Notes under the pieces: generated by a model
What the model saw: the letters and a program-made list of their open reading frames with translations, nothing else
The model's database searches: none
Told to the model about the DNA's origin: nothing
Position numbers and translations under genes: made by a program
In this document: one piece after another, positions 17,982 through 27,786 of the stretch
Layout: each line of letters starts with the position of its first letter
Position numbering within the stretch: position 1 is the stretch's first letter
Assembly (NCBI RefSeq): GCF_016638705.1
Contig: NZ_CP067341.1
Coordinates: forward strand, 1,863,501-1,927,500
DNA: 64,000 bases
Direction: 5' to 3'
Origin: Lysinibacillus agricola
Lineage (GTDB): Bacteria > Bacillota > Bacilli > Bacillales_A > Planococcaceae

Positions 17982-18327
17982 CAAAGCAAGTGGGGGCTAT
18001 CGATTAGTTAATTGCCAAAGGAAGCTTTAACGCCACGAGGTGAGATGAAAGCAGTCTTTCATCGTGATTAAGGAACAAGAGTTTTTTTGCAACAGCGGGG
18101 TGGGAGTGTTATTGCGTGTAGATACGCTATGTATACAAGGTGACAACATAGATGCAGTAAAGTTTGCTCGACTTGTCCATACATATGAGTAGCAGTTTGC
18201 GATAGCACCATCGATATAAAGATGATTTTGGTAATTTGAGGTAAGTAGTGGAAAACACGGACGAAGGAACAGACTTATCATATAATTGAAGTATTTGATA
18301 CATGGTGCTTGGAGAAGTGGTGATACG

Positions 18328-19740
18328 TTGGAACTAACATTAGAACAATTAAATACAACAATTATGGAAATGAGAACAAAAGGTCTTTTAACAGATGCGT
18401 TGACCCTTGCTAAACAAGGGCTATTGGTTGCGGTAGAAAATCAAAATTATAGGCATGGGTTGGATTTGTATTATCAAAAAATATTAATTCATCATGCTCT
18501 TGGTGACACTTTAAGTATGGTGAGCCTTATTCGTGATTACGAAGCCTATTGCCAAAAATACGGTACAGCGAAAGATTTTATGCATTATTATTTAGTAATG
18601 TCTTTAATATATGATTTGGTCGGCGTCAGAGAAAAAACTGTGGAAATGACTAAAAAATCGATAGAATATGCAGTTGAACTAAATGATCTATTCATGCTAG
18701 TTCGTTGCCATATTAATCTATGCTATCTTGAAGTCGAGAAGGGCTGCAATGCTGAGGCACTCCGGGCTGGATTATTAGCAAGAGATTTTAATCAGGAATT
18801 ATTTAAGAAACTACCTGAATTAGGAAGATTACAAGAAATCCGCATTAATAATAATTTGGCTGATGTTTATATTTTGGAGGGAGATTTTGAGACAGGCAAA
18901 ACTCTACTAGATTGTACATTAAACTCGGACATTATTCATAACCATAGGCGTGAAAAGGTAGCAGCTTTGTTTGGTTATGGCTTTTTATTTGAGAAACAAC
19001 AAAAGCTAGAAGAAGCAGTGAGCTATTACAAACAGTCGATAGAGCTTGCACAATCATATGGTGACAACGCGATAACTAAAAAAGTAATGCGTCTATTATT
19101 AAATGTCCTTTATGAATTGAATTGGCGAGATGAGATTTTTGAAGTGCAGCGTGTATACATCGAGCTTTCTGAGAAAATGAGCGCTGATAATTTACTACAG
19201 CAGGTGATGGATTTAGAATTTAATCGGCAGAAAGAGAAGCTTGTCTATGATCCTTTAACGGGCGTCTTAAATCGCCATTTCCTAGATTTTGAGCTGAATG
19301 AGTGGCTAAGAGTGGCAAGGATTAGCCAACAATTTGTTAGTGTAGTTATTCTAGATCTTGATTATTTTAAATTGTACAATGATACGCATGGTCATTTATT
19401 TGGCGATAGGGTATTACAAATTCTTGCAAATGGCTTACGGCAATTTTTAAGTGATGAGGATGCCGAGATTATTCGCTTCGGCGGGGATGAATTTATGATT
19501 ATCATCCGCCATAAACAAAAAGAATATTTGCAGAGACTTGTCAAGGATATGCATGCCTATTTACTTACTTTAACAATTGACCAAAAAGATGAAAGCTACC
19601 CTTAAAAAGTGAGCATGGGCGTTTGTGTCAATGATCAGAAAAATTATCAATACGAGAATTTATTTGAGCAAGCAGATCGGTGCTTGTATCGTGCTAAAAA
19701 TGACGGTCGTGAGAACTGTGTTATTTGTGAGCTATCATGA
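18328..19740 (+). pseudogene. helical-repeat plus GGDEF diguanylate cyclase with in-frame stop
   Basis: The reading frame is a TPR-like helical N-terminus (about residues 1-310) followed by a GGDEF domain (LVYDPLTGVLNRHFLD, VVILDLDYFKLYND, RFGGDEFMII). Such enzymes make cyclic di-GMP. TAA at 19603-19605 ends translation at codon 426. The same frame continues without a break with VSMGVCVND, LFEQADRCLYRAKNDGREN and a natural stop at 19740, so a single T-to-A change in a TTA codon would explain it. The truncated product lacks the last strands and helix of the domain. TTG 18328, after GGAGAAGTGGTGAT, is a likelier start than TTG 18286. Confidence 0.75.
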
Positions 19741-19758
19741 GTTTTAGCAGAAAATTTT

Positions 19759-19792
19759 AATGCCTATTTGCAGTGGTGAATAGGCATTTTTA
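19759..19792 (+). terminator. intrinsic terminator after the GGDEF gene
   Basis: AATGCCTATT pairs with AATAGGCATT around a 10-base loop and is followed by T residues. Confidence 0.8.
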
Positions 19793-19961
19793 CTGTGAAA
19801 GGGTTGTCATTTTTTATGACTGAACTAAAAAGAAAAAATTACTACTCGAGTCATTTGAAAACGTTGTTTTATCAACGTAAAATATATGAAATTAAGAAAC
19901 ACGACAGCTCGAAATTGTTGTATAATGTTGTGGTATGAGGAAAGAAAGCAGGTTGACAAAA

Positions 19962-20063
19962 ATGGAAAGCAAAATGAATGTATACGCAGTTATAAACACG
20001 CAAAAGCATCAGGCATTCGTGTTAAAGAATAAGCTAGATGTGAAACATAAGGTGAATATATGA
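19962..20063 (+). CDS. 33-residue peptide coupled to tseB
   Basis: ATG 19962 encodes MESKMNVYAVINTQKHQAFV and 13 more residues; its TGA overlaps the next gene's ATG (ATGA), the hallmark of coupled translation. AGGTTG precedes the start and TATAAT (19921-19926) lies upstream. In Bacillus a small gene, ypmA, precedes ypmB, and that product also begins MESK. The resemblance beyond that is weak, so this may be a shortened ypmA equivalent or a leader that controls the operon. Confidence 0.5.
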   Translation: MESKMNVYAVINTQKHQAFVLKNKLDVKHKVNI

Positions 20064-20542
20064 AAAACTGGTTGATTTTCATTTCTGTCTTTATGGTTTC
20101 ATTGTCACTTGTCATTAGTATTTTAGTACTTTGGAAAGCCGAGGCTCCGTTCCGTTCAATTGAAGATCAGGCTGAACAGTTGGCACTAGATGCCAAAGCC
20201 CTCGCAATTGTCTCGGAGTCCTACACATATAATGGCAAACATTCGTATGTCACTGTGTTCGGGGTAGATGAATATGGTGATAAAAAGGCTGTCTTTGTTC
20301 CGACGAATCTAGAAGCGGATTCAATTAAGGAAGTATTTTTGAAAGATGGTATTACGGAAAAGCAAGCATTATCGGTTTTTAAAAAAGAAGGAAATGTTCA
20401 AAAGGTCCTCAATATGAAATTAGGCTATGAGGAGCCTGGTGCTGTTTGGGAAATTACATACCTAAACGATCACGATAAGCTCAACTACGTCTATATTATG
20501 TTTAAGGACGGCGACTGGTGGACGCGCATTACGAATTTATAA
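20060..20542 (+). CDS. tseB: TseB/YpmB-like cell-wall elongation regulator
   Basis: This 160-residue protein has one N-terminal membrane helix (about residues 4-25) and an extracytoplasmic domain of the DUF5590 (TseB-like) type, with segments such as SYTYNGKHSYVTVFGVDEYG and WEITYLNDHDKLNYVYIMFKDG. In Bacillus TseB acts with a class B penicillin-binding protein during sidewall elongation. It is always next to aspB in this group, as it is here, with 16 bases between the genes. The start codon is shared with the stop of the upstream peptide. Confidence 0.82.
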   Translation: MKNWLIFISVFMVSLSLVISILVLWKAEAPFRSIEDQAEQLALDAKALAIVSESYTYNGKHSYVTVFGVDEYGDKKAVFVPTNLEADSIKEVFLKDGITEKQALSVFKKEGNVQKVLNMKLGYEEPGAVWEITYLNDHDKLNYVYIMFKDGDWWTRITNL

Positions 20543-20558
20543 GAGGAGTAGATCCCGT

Positions 20559-21752
20559 ATGAAAAATTTATTAGCAAACCGAGTAAAAACTTTAACACCA
20601 TCTTCAACTTTAGCAATTACTGCTAAAGCAAAAGAATTAAAAGAGCAAGGTATTGATGTTATTGGTTTAGGTGCCGGTGAACCAGACTTCAACACTCCAC
20701 AAAATATTTTAAATGCTGCCATCGACTCGATGGAAAAAGGTTACACAAAGTATACTCCTGCTGGCGGTCTTCCAGTACTTAAGAACGCTATCATCGATAA
20801 ACTGCAACGCGACAATAACCTTACATACAAGCCGAATGAGGTAATTGTAGGTGTTGGGGCAAAACATATTCTTTACACTTTATTCCAAGTTATTTTAAAC
20901 GAGGGCGATGAAGTTATTATCCCAATTCCTTATTGGGTTTCTTATCCAGAGCAAGTAAAATTAGCAGGCGGTGTCCCTGTTCATGTTGAAGGTACACGTG
21001 AGCAAGGCTATAAAATTACTGCAGATCAATTAAGAGCTGCTGTGACAGATAAAACAAAAGCAGTTATTATTAACTCTCCTAGCAACCCATCAGGTATGAT
21101 TTATTCTCGCGAGGAGCTAGCAGAACTAGCAGCAGTTGCAGAAGAAAAAGATATTTTAATCGTGTCAGATGAAATTTATGAGAAGCTTGTATACAATGGT
21201 ATTGAGCATTTTTCAATTGCTGAAGTTTCTGATGCAGTGAAAGCACGTACAATTGTTGTAAATGGTGTTGCCAAATCTCACTCTATGACAGGCTGGCGTA
21301 TCGGGTATGCTGCAGGAGATGCGGACATTATTAAACCAATGACTGACCTTGCATCACACTCTACATCAAACGCAACAACAACTGCACAATATGCTACAGT
21401 GGAAGCGTATAATGGTCCTCAAGACGCTGTAGAAGAAATGCGTCAAGCATTCGAATCTCGTCTTGAAAAAATCTATCCACAGCTAAGTGCAATTCCTGGC
21501 TTCAACGTATTAAAACCTCAGGGTGCATTCTACTTATTACCAGATGTAGCAGAAGCTATGGCTCATACTGGTTATGATTCAGTGGATGCATTCGCTGCGG
21601 ATATTTTAACAGAAGCAAACGTAGCAGTGATCCCAGGCTCTGGCTTTGGTGCACCAACTACAATGCGATTATCTTATGCTACATCTTTAGAATTATTAGA
21701 AGAGGCAGTCCGTCGAATTGATACATTTGTAAAATCAAAATGGCAAGACTAA
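20559..21752 (+). CDS. aspB: aspartate aminotransferase
   Basis: This is a 397-residue class I PLP-dependent aminotransferase that interconverts aspartate and oxaloacetate with glutamate and 2-oxoglutarate. [10 protein letters not shown] near the start, [20 protein letters not shown] and the PLP-binding lysine in [16 protein letters not shown] are all present. The ribosome binding site AAGAGGAG precedes ATG 20559. It is the second gene of the conserved tseB-aspB-asnS block, which supplies aspartate and charges tRNA-Asn. Confidence 0.95.
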   Translation: MKNLLANRVKTLTPSSTLAITAKAKELKEQGIDVIGLGAGEPDFNTPQNILNAAIDSMEKGYTKYTPAGGLPVLKNAIIDKLQRDNNLTYKPNEVIVGVGAKHILYTLFQVILNEGDEVIIPIPYWVSYPEQVKLAGGVPVHVEGTREQGYKITADQLRAAVTDKTKAVIINSPSNPSGMIYSREELAELAAVAEEKDILIVSDEIYEKLVYNGIEHFSIAEVSDAVKARTIVVNGVAKSHSMTGWRIGYAAGDADIIKPMTDLASHSTSNATTTAQYATVEAYNGPQDAVEEMRQAFESRLEKIYPQLSAIPGFNVLKPQGAFYLLPDVAEAMAHTGYDSVDAFAADILTEANVAVIPGSGFGAPTTMRLSYATSLELLEEAVRRIDTFVKSKWQD

Positions 21753-21780
21753 TCCTTTTAACCAACTTTGGAGGATTTCT

Positions 21781-23076
21781 ATGAAAAAAATTATGATTCA
21801 AGATATGCCAAAACATGTCGGCGAAACAATCAAGCTAGGTGCTTGGTTATCTAACAAACGATCAAGTGGTAAAATTGCCTTTTTACAACTACGTGATGGT
21901 TCTGGCTTTGTACAGGGCGTTGTTGTAAAAGAAGAAGTAGGCGAAGAAATTTTTGCAATTGCAAAAGGTATGACGCAAGAAACTTCCATGTACATTACAG
22001 GTGAGGTTAAAGCAGATGAGCGTTCAAGCTTTGGTTGTGAGCTTGTTGTAACTGGTATTGAAGTGCTTCATGCTGCAACTGATTTCCCTATTACGCCAAA
22101 AGAACATGGCCCTGAGTTTTTAATGGATAACCGTCATTTATGGCTACGCTCTCGTAAGCAACATGCTATCATGAAAATTCGTAACGAAATTATTCGCGCA
22201 ACTTATGAGTTTCTTAATAACAGTGGCTTTACAAAAATGGACCCGCCAATTTTAACTGGTTCAGCTCCTGAAGGTACTTCTGAGCTATTCAATACAAAAT
22301 ATTTTGATGAAGATGCATACCTATCTCAATCTGGTCAGCTTTACTTGGAAGCGGCTGCGATGGCTTTAGGTAAAGTGTTCTCATTCGGTCCAACATTCCG
22401 TGCTGAAAAATCTAAAACACGCCGTCACTTAATCGAGTTTTGGATGATTGAGCTGGAAATGGCGTTTGTTGAATTTGAAGAAAACCTAGAAATGCAAGAA
22501 CAATACGTGGAGCATATCGTGCAATCAGTTCTGGCAAATTGCAAATTAGATTTAGAGCGTCTTGGCCGTGATACATCTAAGCTTGAAAATATTAAAGCGC
22601 CATTCCCTCGTATTTCTTATGACGATGCCATTAAACTATTACACGAACAAGGATTTGACGATATTGAATGGGGTGATGATTTTGGGGCACCACATGAAAC
22701 AGCAATTGCCAATTCATTTGACAAGCCTGTATTCATTACATGCTACCCAGTAGGTATCAAACCATTCTATATGCAACCGCATCCTGATCGCGATGACGTC
22801 GTATTATGTGCAGACCTAATCGCACCAGAAGGCTATGGTGAAATTATCGGTGGTTCAGAGCGTATCTATGACTACGATTTATTAAAATCACGTCTTGGAG
22901 AGCATAATTTACCATTAGATGCTTATGCATGGTACTTAGAGCTTCGTCAACATGGCTCTGTACCGCACTCAGGCTTCGGGCTAGGATTGGAACGTACGGT
23001 AGCATGGATTTCAGGTACTGAGCATATCCGTGAAACGATTCCATTCCCACGTTTGCTAAACCGCTTATATCCATAA
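21781..23076 (+). CDS. asnS: asparaginyl-tRNA synthetase
   Basis: This 431-residue class IIb synthetase has an N-terminal OB-fold anticodon-binding domain ([32 protein letters not shown]) and a catalytic core with [23 protein letters not shown] (motif 2) and [17 protein letters not shown] (motif 3). These mark it as AsnRS rather than AspRS. The gene follows aspB by 28 bases with GGAGGA upstream. No T-box leader fits in that gap, so control must act earlier in the operon. Confidence 0.95.
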   Translation: MKKIMIQDMPKHVGETIKLGAWLSNKRSSGKIAFLQLRDGSGFVQGVVVKEEVGEEIFAIAKGMTQETSMYITGEVKADERSSFGCELVVTGIEVLHAATDFPITPKEHGPEFLMDNRHLWLRSRKQHAIMKIRNEIIRATYEFLNNSGFTKMDPPILTGSAPEGTSELFNTKYFDEDAYLSQSGQLYLEAAAMALGKVFSFGPTFRAEKSKTRRHLIEFWMIELEMAFVEFEENLEMQEQYVEHIVQSVLANCKLDLERLGRDTSKLENIKAPFPRISYDDAIKLLHEQGFDDIEWGDDFGAPHETAIANSFDKPVFITCYPVGIKPFYMQPHPDRDDVVLCADLIAPEGYGEIIGGSERIYDYDLLKSRLGEHNLPLDAYAWYLELRQHGSVPHSGFGLGLERTVAWISGTEHIRETIPFPRLLNRLYP

Positions 23077-23125
23077 GCAACAACTAGTTTGGCTTTATAA
23101 AGAGATACTTTAATTCTTCATCCCG

Positions 23126-23159
23126 CTGATTATTAGTCTTCACCAATCGGGCTTTTACG
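23126..23159. repeat. 34-bp dispersed repeat, copy 2
   Basis: This is an exact reverse complement of 9085-9118. It is followed at about 23160-23220 by a long imperfect hairpin (GGCAGT...ACTGCC outside, TCCCA...TGGGA inside). It lies between asnS and dnaD. Confidence 0.85.
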
Positions 23160-23237
23160 GGCAGTTATTCTCCCACCTAACTTCTTTGCTTTTGCAAATT
23201 TTGAGATGGGAATCATACTGCCATGTGGGATCAATTT

Positions 23238-23271
23238 AAAAGTCGCGTAGTGATATGTCTACGCGGCTTTT
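23238..23271 (+). terminator. intrinsic terminator between asnS and dnaD
   Basis: AAAAGTCGCGTAG pairs with CTACGCGGCTTTT (one G-U pair) around an 8-base loop. The 3' arm ends in four T residues only. Confidence 0.7.
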
Positions 23272-23304
23272 CTACTTACGATGGAAAAAGGAGTCAAGTA
23301 TAAT

Positions 23305-24033
23305 ATGAGCACAAATAATAATCGACTCCGTACATGGACTGAGCAGAGAATGATTCAAATTCCTCAGCTATTTTTTCAGTTTTATAAGGAGTTAAATATA
23401 GAGGATGAAGAGGCGCTGATTGTCATGCATTTACTGGCGTTCCATATGGAGGGCAATGATTTTCCAACACCTAATGATCTGAAGAATCGTCTCACAATGC
23501 CTGACAATGACATTACTTCACGTCTACAGCGATTAATGCAAAAAGGCTTCCTTGAAATTACTAGCGACGTCGATACAAGTGGCAAGCTATATGAAAAATA
23601 TTCGGTATACCCACTTTGGGAGCGTATTATGCAGATTATTGAAATGAAGGAGCATCAAAAATCAGCAGCAGCAGTTCGACAAGAAGAGGGTGAGATATTC
23701 CGATTATTTGAAGAGGAAATGGGACGTCTTTTATCTCCTTTAGAGCTAGAAAAAATCGGTTCTTGGTTAGATGAGGATAAGCACAGTCCAGCGCTTATTA
23801 AGGAAGCGCTGAAGGAGGCTGTGTTTGCTGGCAAGCTGAGTATTCGTTATATTGATCGAATATTGCTGGAGTGGAAAAAGAAAAATATAACGACACCACA
23901 GGCTGCACAAAAACAAAGTGAGAAGTTCCGTGAAAAACAAACTTTTAACAGACCGCCAGTCCGTACAATGCAACAAGAGACGCAGTCGACAAATAAAGTA
24001 CCATTTTATAATTGGTTAGAAGAAAGAGAATAG
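23305..24033 (+). CDS. dnaD: DNA replication initiation protein DnaD
   Basis: This 242-residue protein has an N-terminal winged helix (PQLFFQFYKELNIEDEEALIVMHLLAF, then PTPNDLKNRLTMPDNDITSRLQRLMQKGFL) and a C-terminal DnaB2/DnaD domain (IFRLFEEEMGRLLSPLELEKIGSW, ALIKEALKEAVFAGKLSIRYIDRIL ending in LEWKKKNI). DnaD helps load the replicative helicase in Firmicutes. The frame is open from ATG 23281, but ATG 23305 has AAAAAGGAG at the right distance and gives the standard start. It is followed by nth after 12 bases. Confidence 0.92.
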   Translation: MSTNNNRLRTWTEQRMIQIPQLFFQFYKELNIEDEEALIVMHLLAFHMEGNDFPTPNDLKNRLTMPDNDITSRLQRLMQKGFLEITSDVDTSGKLYEKYSVYPLWERIMQIIEMKEHQKSAAAVRQEEGEIFRLFEEEMGRLLSPLELEKIGSWLDEDKHSPALIKEALKEAVFAGKLSIRYIDRILLEWKKKNITTPQAAQKQSEKFREKQTFNRPPVRTMQQETQSTNKVPFYNWLEERE

Positions 24034-24045
24034 GGGGCTTCCGGT

Positions 24046-24708
24046 ATGTTAACAAAAAAACAATGGGAGCATTGTCTAGCGGAAATGGATCGTATGTTTC
24101 CTGATGCACATTGTGAGCTAGTGCATGACAATCCGTTTGAGCTAACTATTGCGACGTTATTATCAGCACAGTGTACGGATGTACTTGTAAATAAGGTAAC
24201 GAAAACATTGTTTCAAAAGTATAAAAAGCCAGAAGATTATTTAGCTGTATCATTAGAGGAGCTGCAACAGGACATTCGCTCCATCGGCTTGTATCGAAAT
24301 AAAGCGAAGAATATTCAAGCGCTATGTCAGCGACTGCTGGAAGAATACAACGGCGAAATACCAGCAAGTCGAGAAGCACTAGTCACACTGCCTGGTGTTG
24401 GTCGTAAAACCGCTAACGTTGTGCTGTCTGTAGCTTTCAATATTCCTGCGCTTGCAGTGGATACACATGTAGAACGCGTGTCTAAACGATTAGGGCTTTG
24501 TCGCTGGAAAGATTCAGTGCTAGAAGTTGAAGAAACGATTATGAAAAAAACACCGATGGACAAGTGGTCGAAAACACATCATCAACTAATTTTCTTCGGT
24601 CGTTATCATTGTAAAGCTCAAAATCCTAGCTGTCACACATGCCCTTTACTGAATGATTGTAGAGAAGGACAGAAGCGTTTGAAAAAAGGGCTGGTGAAGG
24701 AAGCATGA
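24046..24708 (+). CDS. nth: endonuclease III (DNA glycosylase/AP lyase)
   Basis: This 220-residue base-excision repair enzyme removes oxidised pyrimidines and nicks abasic sites. It has a helix-hairpin-helix LPGVGRKTANVVLSVAF with the catalytic Lys, the catalytic Asp in AVDTHVERVSKRLGL, and a C-terminal iron-sulfur cluster loop with four Cys (from YHCKAQNPSCHTCPLLNDC). The dnaD-nth-ypoC order is conserved in Bacillales. It overlaps the next gene by 4 bases. Confidence 0.95.
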   Translation: MLTKKQWEHCLAEMDRMFPDAHCELVHDNPFELTIATLLSAQCTDVLVNKVTKTLFQKYKKPEDYLAVSLEELQQDIRSIGLYRNKAKNIQALCQRLLEEYNGEIPASREALVTLPGVGRKTANVVLSVAFNIPALAVDTHVERVSKRLGLCRWKDSVLEVEETIMKKTPMDKWSKTHHQLIFFGRYHCKAQNPSCHTCPLLNDCREGQKRLKKGLVKEA

Positions 24709-25019
24709 ATGTAGAAGCAATCGCGAAGGATAAAATTGATGCTTGGTTTGAAGAGTGGACAGTACTAGAAGCTAACATTCATGCAGCTCATGATGCAAGG
24801 AATGGAGAAGCAAAAGGATTAATGGAAGAGGCAATTTTCTTGTTTGAACGTTTAGTGCAAGAAGCAGGCGATGAAGTATTGCCCATTAATGGTGTCGAAC
24901 GATTGACCTTTATAAAAGCAAAGCCTAGCCAATATGCTTGTTATCGTCAGCTTGATGAATTATTTAAGGAAACAAAAAAGCGAGCAGCACGGCTACGCTT
25001 GCAGGCTGCAAAAAGCTAA
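24705..25019 (+). CDS. ypoC: YpoC-like protein
   Basis: This 104-residue, mostly helical cytoplasmic protein starts in an ATGA overlap with nth, so it is translationally coupled. The segment PSQYACYRQLDELFKETKKR is the recognisable conserved part. The Bacillus counterpart lies at the same place, between nth and ponA, and has no known function. The call is mainly by position and size. Confidence 0.7.
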   Translation: MNVEAIAKDKIDAWFEEWTVLEANIHAAHDARNGEAKGLMEEAIFLFERLVQEAGDEVLPINGVERLTFIKAKPSQYACYRQLDELFKETKKRAARLRLQAAKS

Positions 25020-25054
25020 GGTAGACGGATAGACCCAGCAAACTGAAAGAGATA

Positions 25055-25092
25055 AAAAAGCAGAGTAGCGTTACGCTACTCTGCTTTTTTTA
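25055..25092. terminator. shared terminator between ypoC and ponA
   Basis: A perfect 16-bp stem (AAAAAGCAGAGTAGCG and complement) with a 3-base loop has T-runs on both strands. It serves both convergent transcripts. Confidence 0.9.
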
Positions 25093-27786
25093 TTCAGTAT
25101 TCTCGCCGTCCCCAGTCGGTGGTACTACGGGTTCAGTTGGTGTTGTTGGTGGCTGACTACCATTGTTGTTGCCATTGTTTCCGGGAGGGTTACCGTTATT
25201 TTCCGTATTGCCGTTGTTCTCATTCCCGTTATTGTTGCCATTTCCATTGTTGTTATTGTTATTATTGCCATTGTTTTCATTTCCGTTGCCGTTGTGATTA
25301 CCGTTATTCTCGTTATTATCATCTTCATCAGGTGCTGTTGGTTCCTCAATATCAGGTTCATCTGGAGTATCTGGCTCTAAATCTTCATCAGCTATACCTG
25401 TTACCTGGAAGGAGGTTGTACCTGGTTTACTGCGTGTACCATCTACAACGGCTACGACAGAAATCGTGTAATTGCCATCTTCGAGTGTGTTGCTAACTGT
25501 TAAACCTTTACTTTCCGTTTTACCGAGTGGAATAGTCTCTCCACCTTCTCGTTTAGCGGATACCTCAAAGGTTGTTGGTAACGGTTCATCTGTTTCCGGA
25601 TCAAGCATTGCATCATGCTCCCATGAAATATTGATAGATTCACCTTCTAGGTCAAGGCTTGCACTTACATTGTAAGGTGTAGAAAGTTCTGGCATTGCGT
25701 ATTCATTTGAAACTTCTTTAGGCTCTGTCCCACGTACAAATAGCTCTGTTTGACGTTTCTCACTTGGAGTAAAGTTACTTGCTAATTTAAGTGGCTTCGA
25801 TCCTACTTCAATTGTAGCTTCCACTACTGAACTTGGTTTTTTGAAGCGTGGTGTTTCAACGTTCGCCGAAATCTCTTCCATAATTTCTTTAAATAAATAT
25901 TGTGGTAAACGACGCTCATCCCAAGTAGTAATTGGATCAAAATGTTTTTCATAACCACTCCAAATAGCGATTGAATAGTTTGTTGTGTACCCAGCAAACC
26001 ATGAATCTGGTACACTTGTATCCGGTAAATTATGCTTGCTAAAATCAGCAGCTGCGTAGTTCGTTGTACCTGTTTTGCCTGCGATATCTAATCCAGGTAC
26101 ATTGGCGTAAGTACCTGATGCATCCGGCTTATTGCCGACAACATCACGTAACATATCTGTTACCATATAAGCTGTATAATCGCTCATTGCTACATTAGAC
26201 TCTGGTGTGTAGTCTTTTGTTGTTTTACCGTCACGGTAAACGATTTTTGTAATTGAATAAGGATCAGTGTAAACACCATTATTTCCAAATGCTGCAAAAG
26301 AAGCAGCCATTTGCGTAGGAGACATCGTAATATCCCCACCACCGATCGCATCAGATTCATAAATATTTTTAGCATTAATACCTAAACGACCAATAAATTC
26401 TTTAGCTTTATCAATACCAACTTCTTGTAATGCTTTAACAGCTGGAACGTTACGTGAAGCATATAAAGCTTTACGTGCTGTTATAGCACCCATATATTTA
26501 TTATCCCAATTCGTGATGTTTTGCTTCGAATTTGTGTATGTCATAGGTTCATCCACAAGTGTTTGACCTGTTGACCATTTTAAATTTTCGATTGCCGGTC
26601 CATAATCTATTAATGGTTTCATTGTTGAACCTGGTTGATGATGTAAGTCATATGCATAGCTCCAACCGCGTTCAGCCCCGTAATTGCGTCCGCCACCGAT
26701 TGCTTGAATTTGACCAGTTTTCGTATCAATGACAGCCGCACCTGATTGAATGTTTTCTGTTGGGAAGTTACTGTCATCATTCATAATGTTTTCGACAATT
26801 TGTTGTGCTTTCGGATCAAGTGTTGTATAGACTTTAATACCTTCTGCCATTGCAGTACCATCACCGTTATCCTCTAGCTCATTAATAACGACATCAAGGA
26901 AGGCATCGTATTTAGAGCCAGCAAATTTTTGACGTGTCGCATCGTCAGCTAGACCAACTTGAACGTCTACTTTCTTTGCTTCCTCCATCTCAGCTTTTGT
27001 AATTTTACCGTGTTGATACATTAATCCTAGAACGGTATTACGACGTTTTTCTGCAAGTTCAGGATTTTTTAATGGATTGTAAGCATTTGGACGTTGGACT
27101 AAACCTGCAAGTAATGCTTCTTCAGCTAAATCTAAATCTTTTAGTTCTTTCCCGTAGAAATATTGGGCTGCTGTTCCGAAGCCATAAACACGACCTGACA
27201 TTAGCATTTTGTTAAAGTACATTTCAAAAATTTCTTCTTTTGAATATTTACGTTCTAATTGGAAGGCTAGCCAAGCTTCTTGTGCCTTACGTTTTAATTT
27301 TTTCTCGTTTTGTAAAAATGAGTTTTTAACAACTTGCTGTGTTAATGTAGAGGCTCCTTGTGCCCCGAAGCCATCACGGAGGTTAGCAAGTACTGCCCCA
27401 CCAAGACGATAAAAATCCATACCATGGTGCTTGAAAAAGCGCACATCTTCTGTTGCAAGGATTGCGTTAATCATATCCTCAGGTATGTCTTCATATTTTA
27501 TATATTTACGGTTTTCTGCACCAATTGTTGCAAATCGATCACCATTTATATCATAGAACTCAGAAGAAACGGGATCTTTCAGTAAGTCTTCATCTAGTTC
27601 AGGTGCGGTACTTGCATAATAAGCGAATAACCCAGCACCTCCAATAAAACATGCAGCTACAATTGCTACAAGTGTTAGAGTAATGCGCTTGAACCATTTT
27701 TTCTTCGATGGTTTCGGAGCGCTTTTTTTATTTTTTTGAGCGAGAGCCTTTTGATGCTCACCGCGAGTTGGACGACGTTCAGTCAT
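25090..27786 (-). CDS. ponA: class A penicillin-binding protein PBP1
   Basis: This 898-residue bifunctional peptidoglycan synthase has a short basic cytoplasmic tail and a membrane anchor (about residues 33-56). The GT51 glycosyltransferase domain contains EDVRFFKHHGMD and GASTLTQQVVKN, and the transpeptidase has the SxxK serine in PGSTMKPLIDYG, then SRN and KTGTTNY. A fibronectin-III-like domain follows (about 705-790). The tail of about 100 residues is Glu/Asp/Pro-rich and then almost pure Asn/Gly, ending PPTGDGENTE. The Asn/Gly tail is coded by simple-sequence DNA, so its length may vary between strains. The stop overlaps the shared terminator; recU is upstream with a 4-base overlap. Confidence 0.93.
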   Translation of the reverse strand: MTERRPTRGEHQKALAQKNKKSAPKPSKKKWFKRITLTLVAIVAACFIGGAGLFAYYASTAPELDEDLLKDPVSSEFYDINGDRFATIGAENRKYIKYEDIPEDMINAILATEDVRFFKHHGMDFYRLGGAVLANLRDGFGAQGASTLTQQVVKNSFLQNEKKLKRKAQEAWLAFQLERKYSKEEIFEMYFNKMLMSGRVYGFGTAAQYFYGKELKDLDLAEEALLAGLVQRPNAYNPLKNPELAEKRRNTVLGLMYQHGKITKAEMEEAKKVDVQVGLADDATRQKFAGSKYDAFLDVVINELEDNGDGTAMAEGIKVYTTLDPKAQQIVENIMNDDSNFPTENIQSGAAVIDTKTGQIQAIGGGRNYGAERGWSYAYDLHHQPGSTMKPLIDYGPAIENLKWSTGQTLVDEPMTYTNSKQNITNWDNKYMGAITARKALYASRNVPAVKALQEVGIDKAKEFIGRLGINAKNIYESDAIGGGDITMSPTQMAASFAAFGNNGVYTDPYSITKIVYRDGKTTKDYTPESNVAMSDYTAYMVTDMLRDVVGNKPDASGTYANVPGLDIAGKTGTTNYAAADFSKHNLPDTSVPDSWFAGYTTNYSIAIWSGYEKHFDPITTWDERRLPQYLFKEIMEEISANVETPRFKKPSSVVEATIEVGSKPLKLASNFTPSEKRQTELFVRGTEPKEVSNEYAMPELSTPYNVSASLDLEGESINISWEHDAMLDPETDEPLPTTFEVSAKREGGETIPLGKTESKGLTVSNTLEDGNYTISVVAVVDGTRSKPGTTSFQVTGIADEDLEPDTPDEPDIEEPTAPDEDDNNENNGNHNGNGNENNGNNNNNNNGNGNNNGNENNGNTENNGNPPGNNGNNNGSQPPTTPTEPVVPPTGDGENTE

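Noticed and set aside
18027..18281. 84-codon minus-strand frame before the GGDEF gene
   Set aside because: No ribosome binding site and no recognisable protein features.
21753..21780. T-box leader for asnS
   Set aside because: Only 28 bases separate aspB and asnS and no leader structure fits.
25119..25496. Cys/Tyr/His-rich frame opposite the ponA tail
   Set aside because: It is the antisense of the Asn/Gly simple-sequence coding region and has no start signals.
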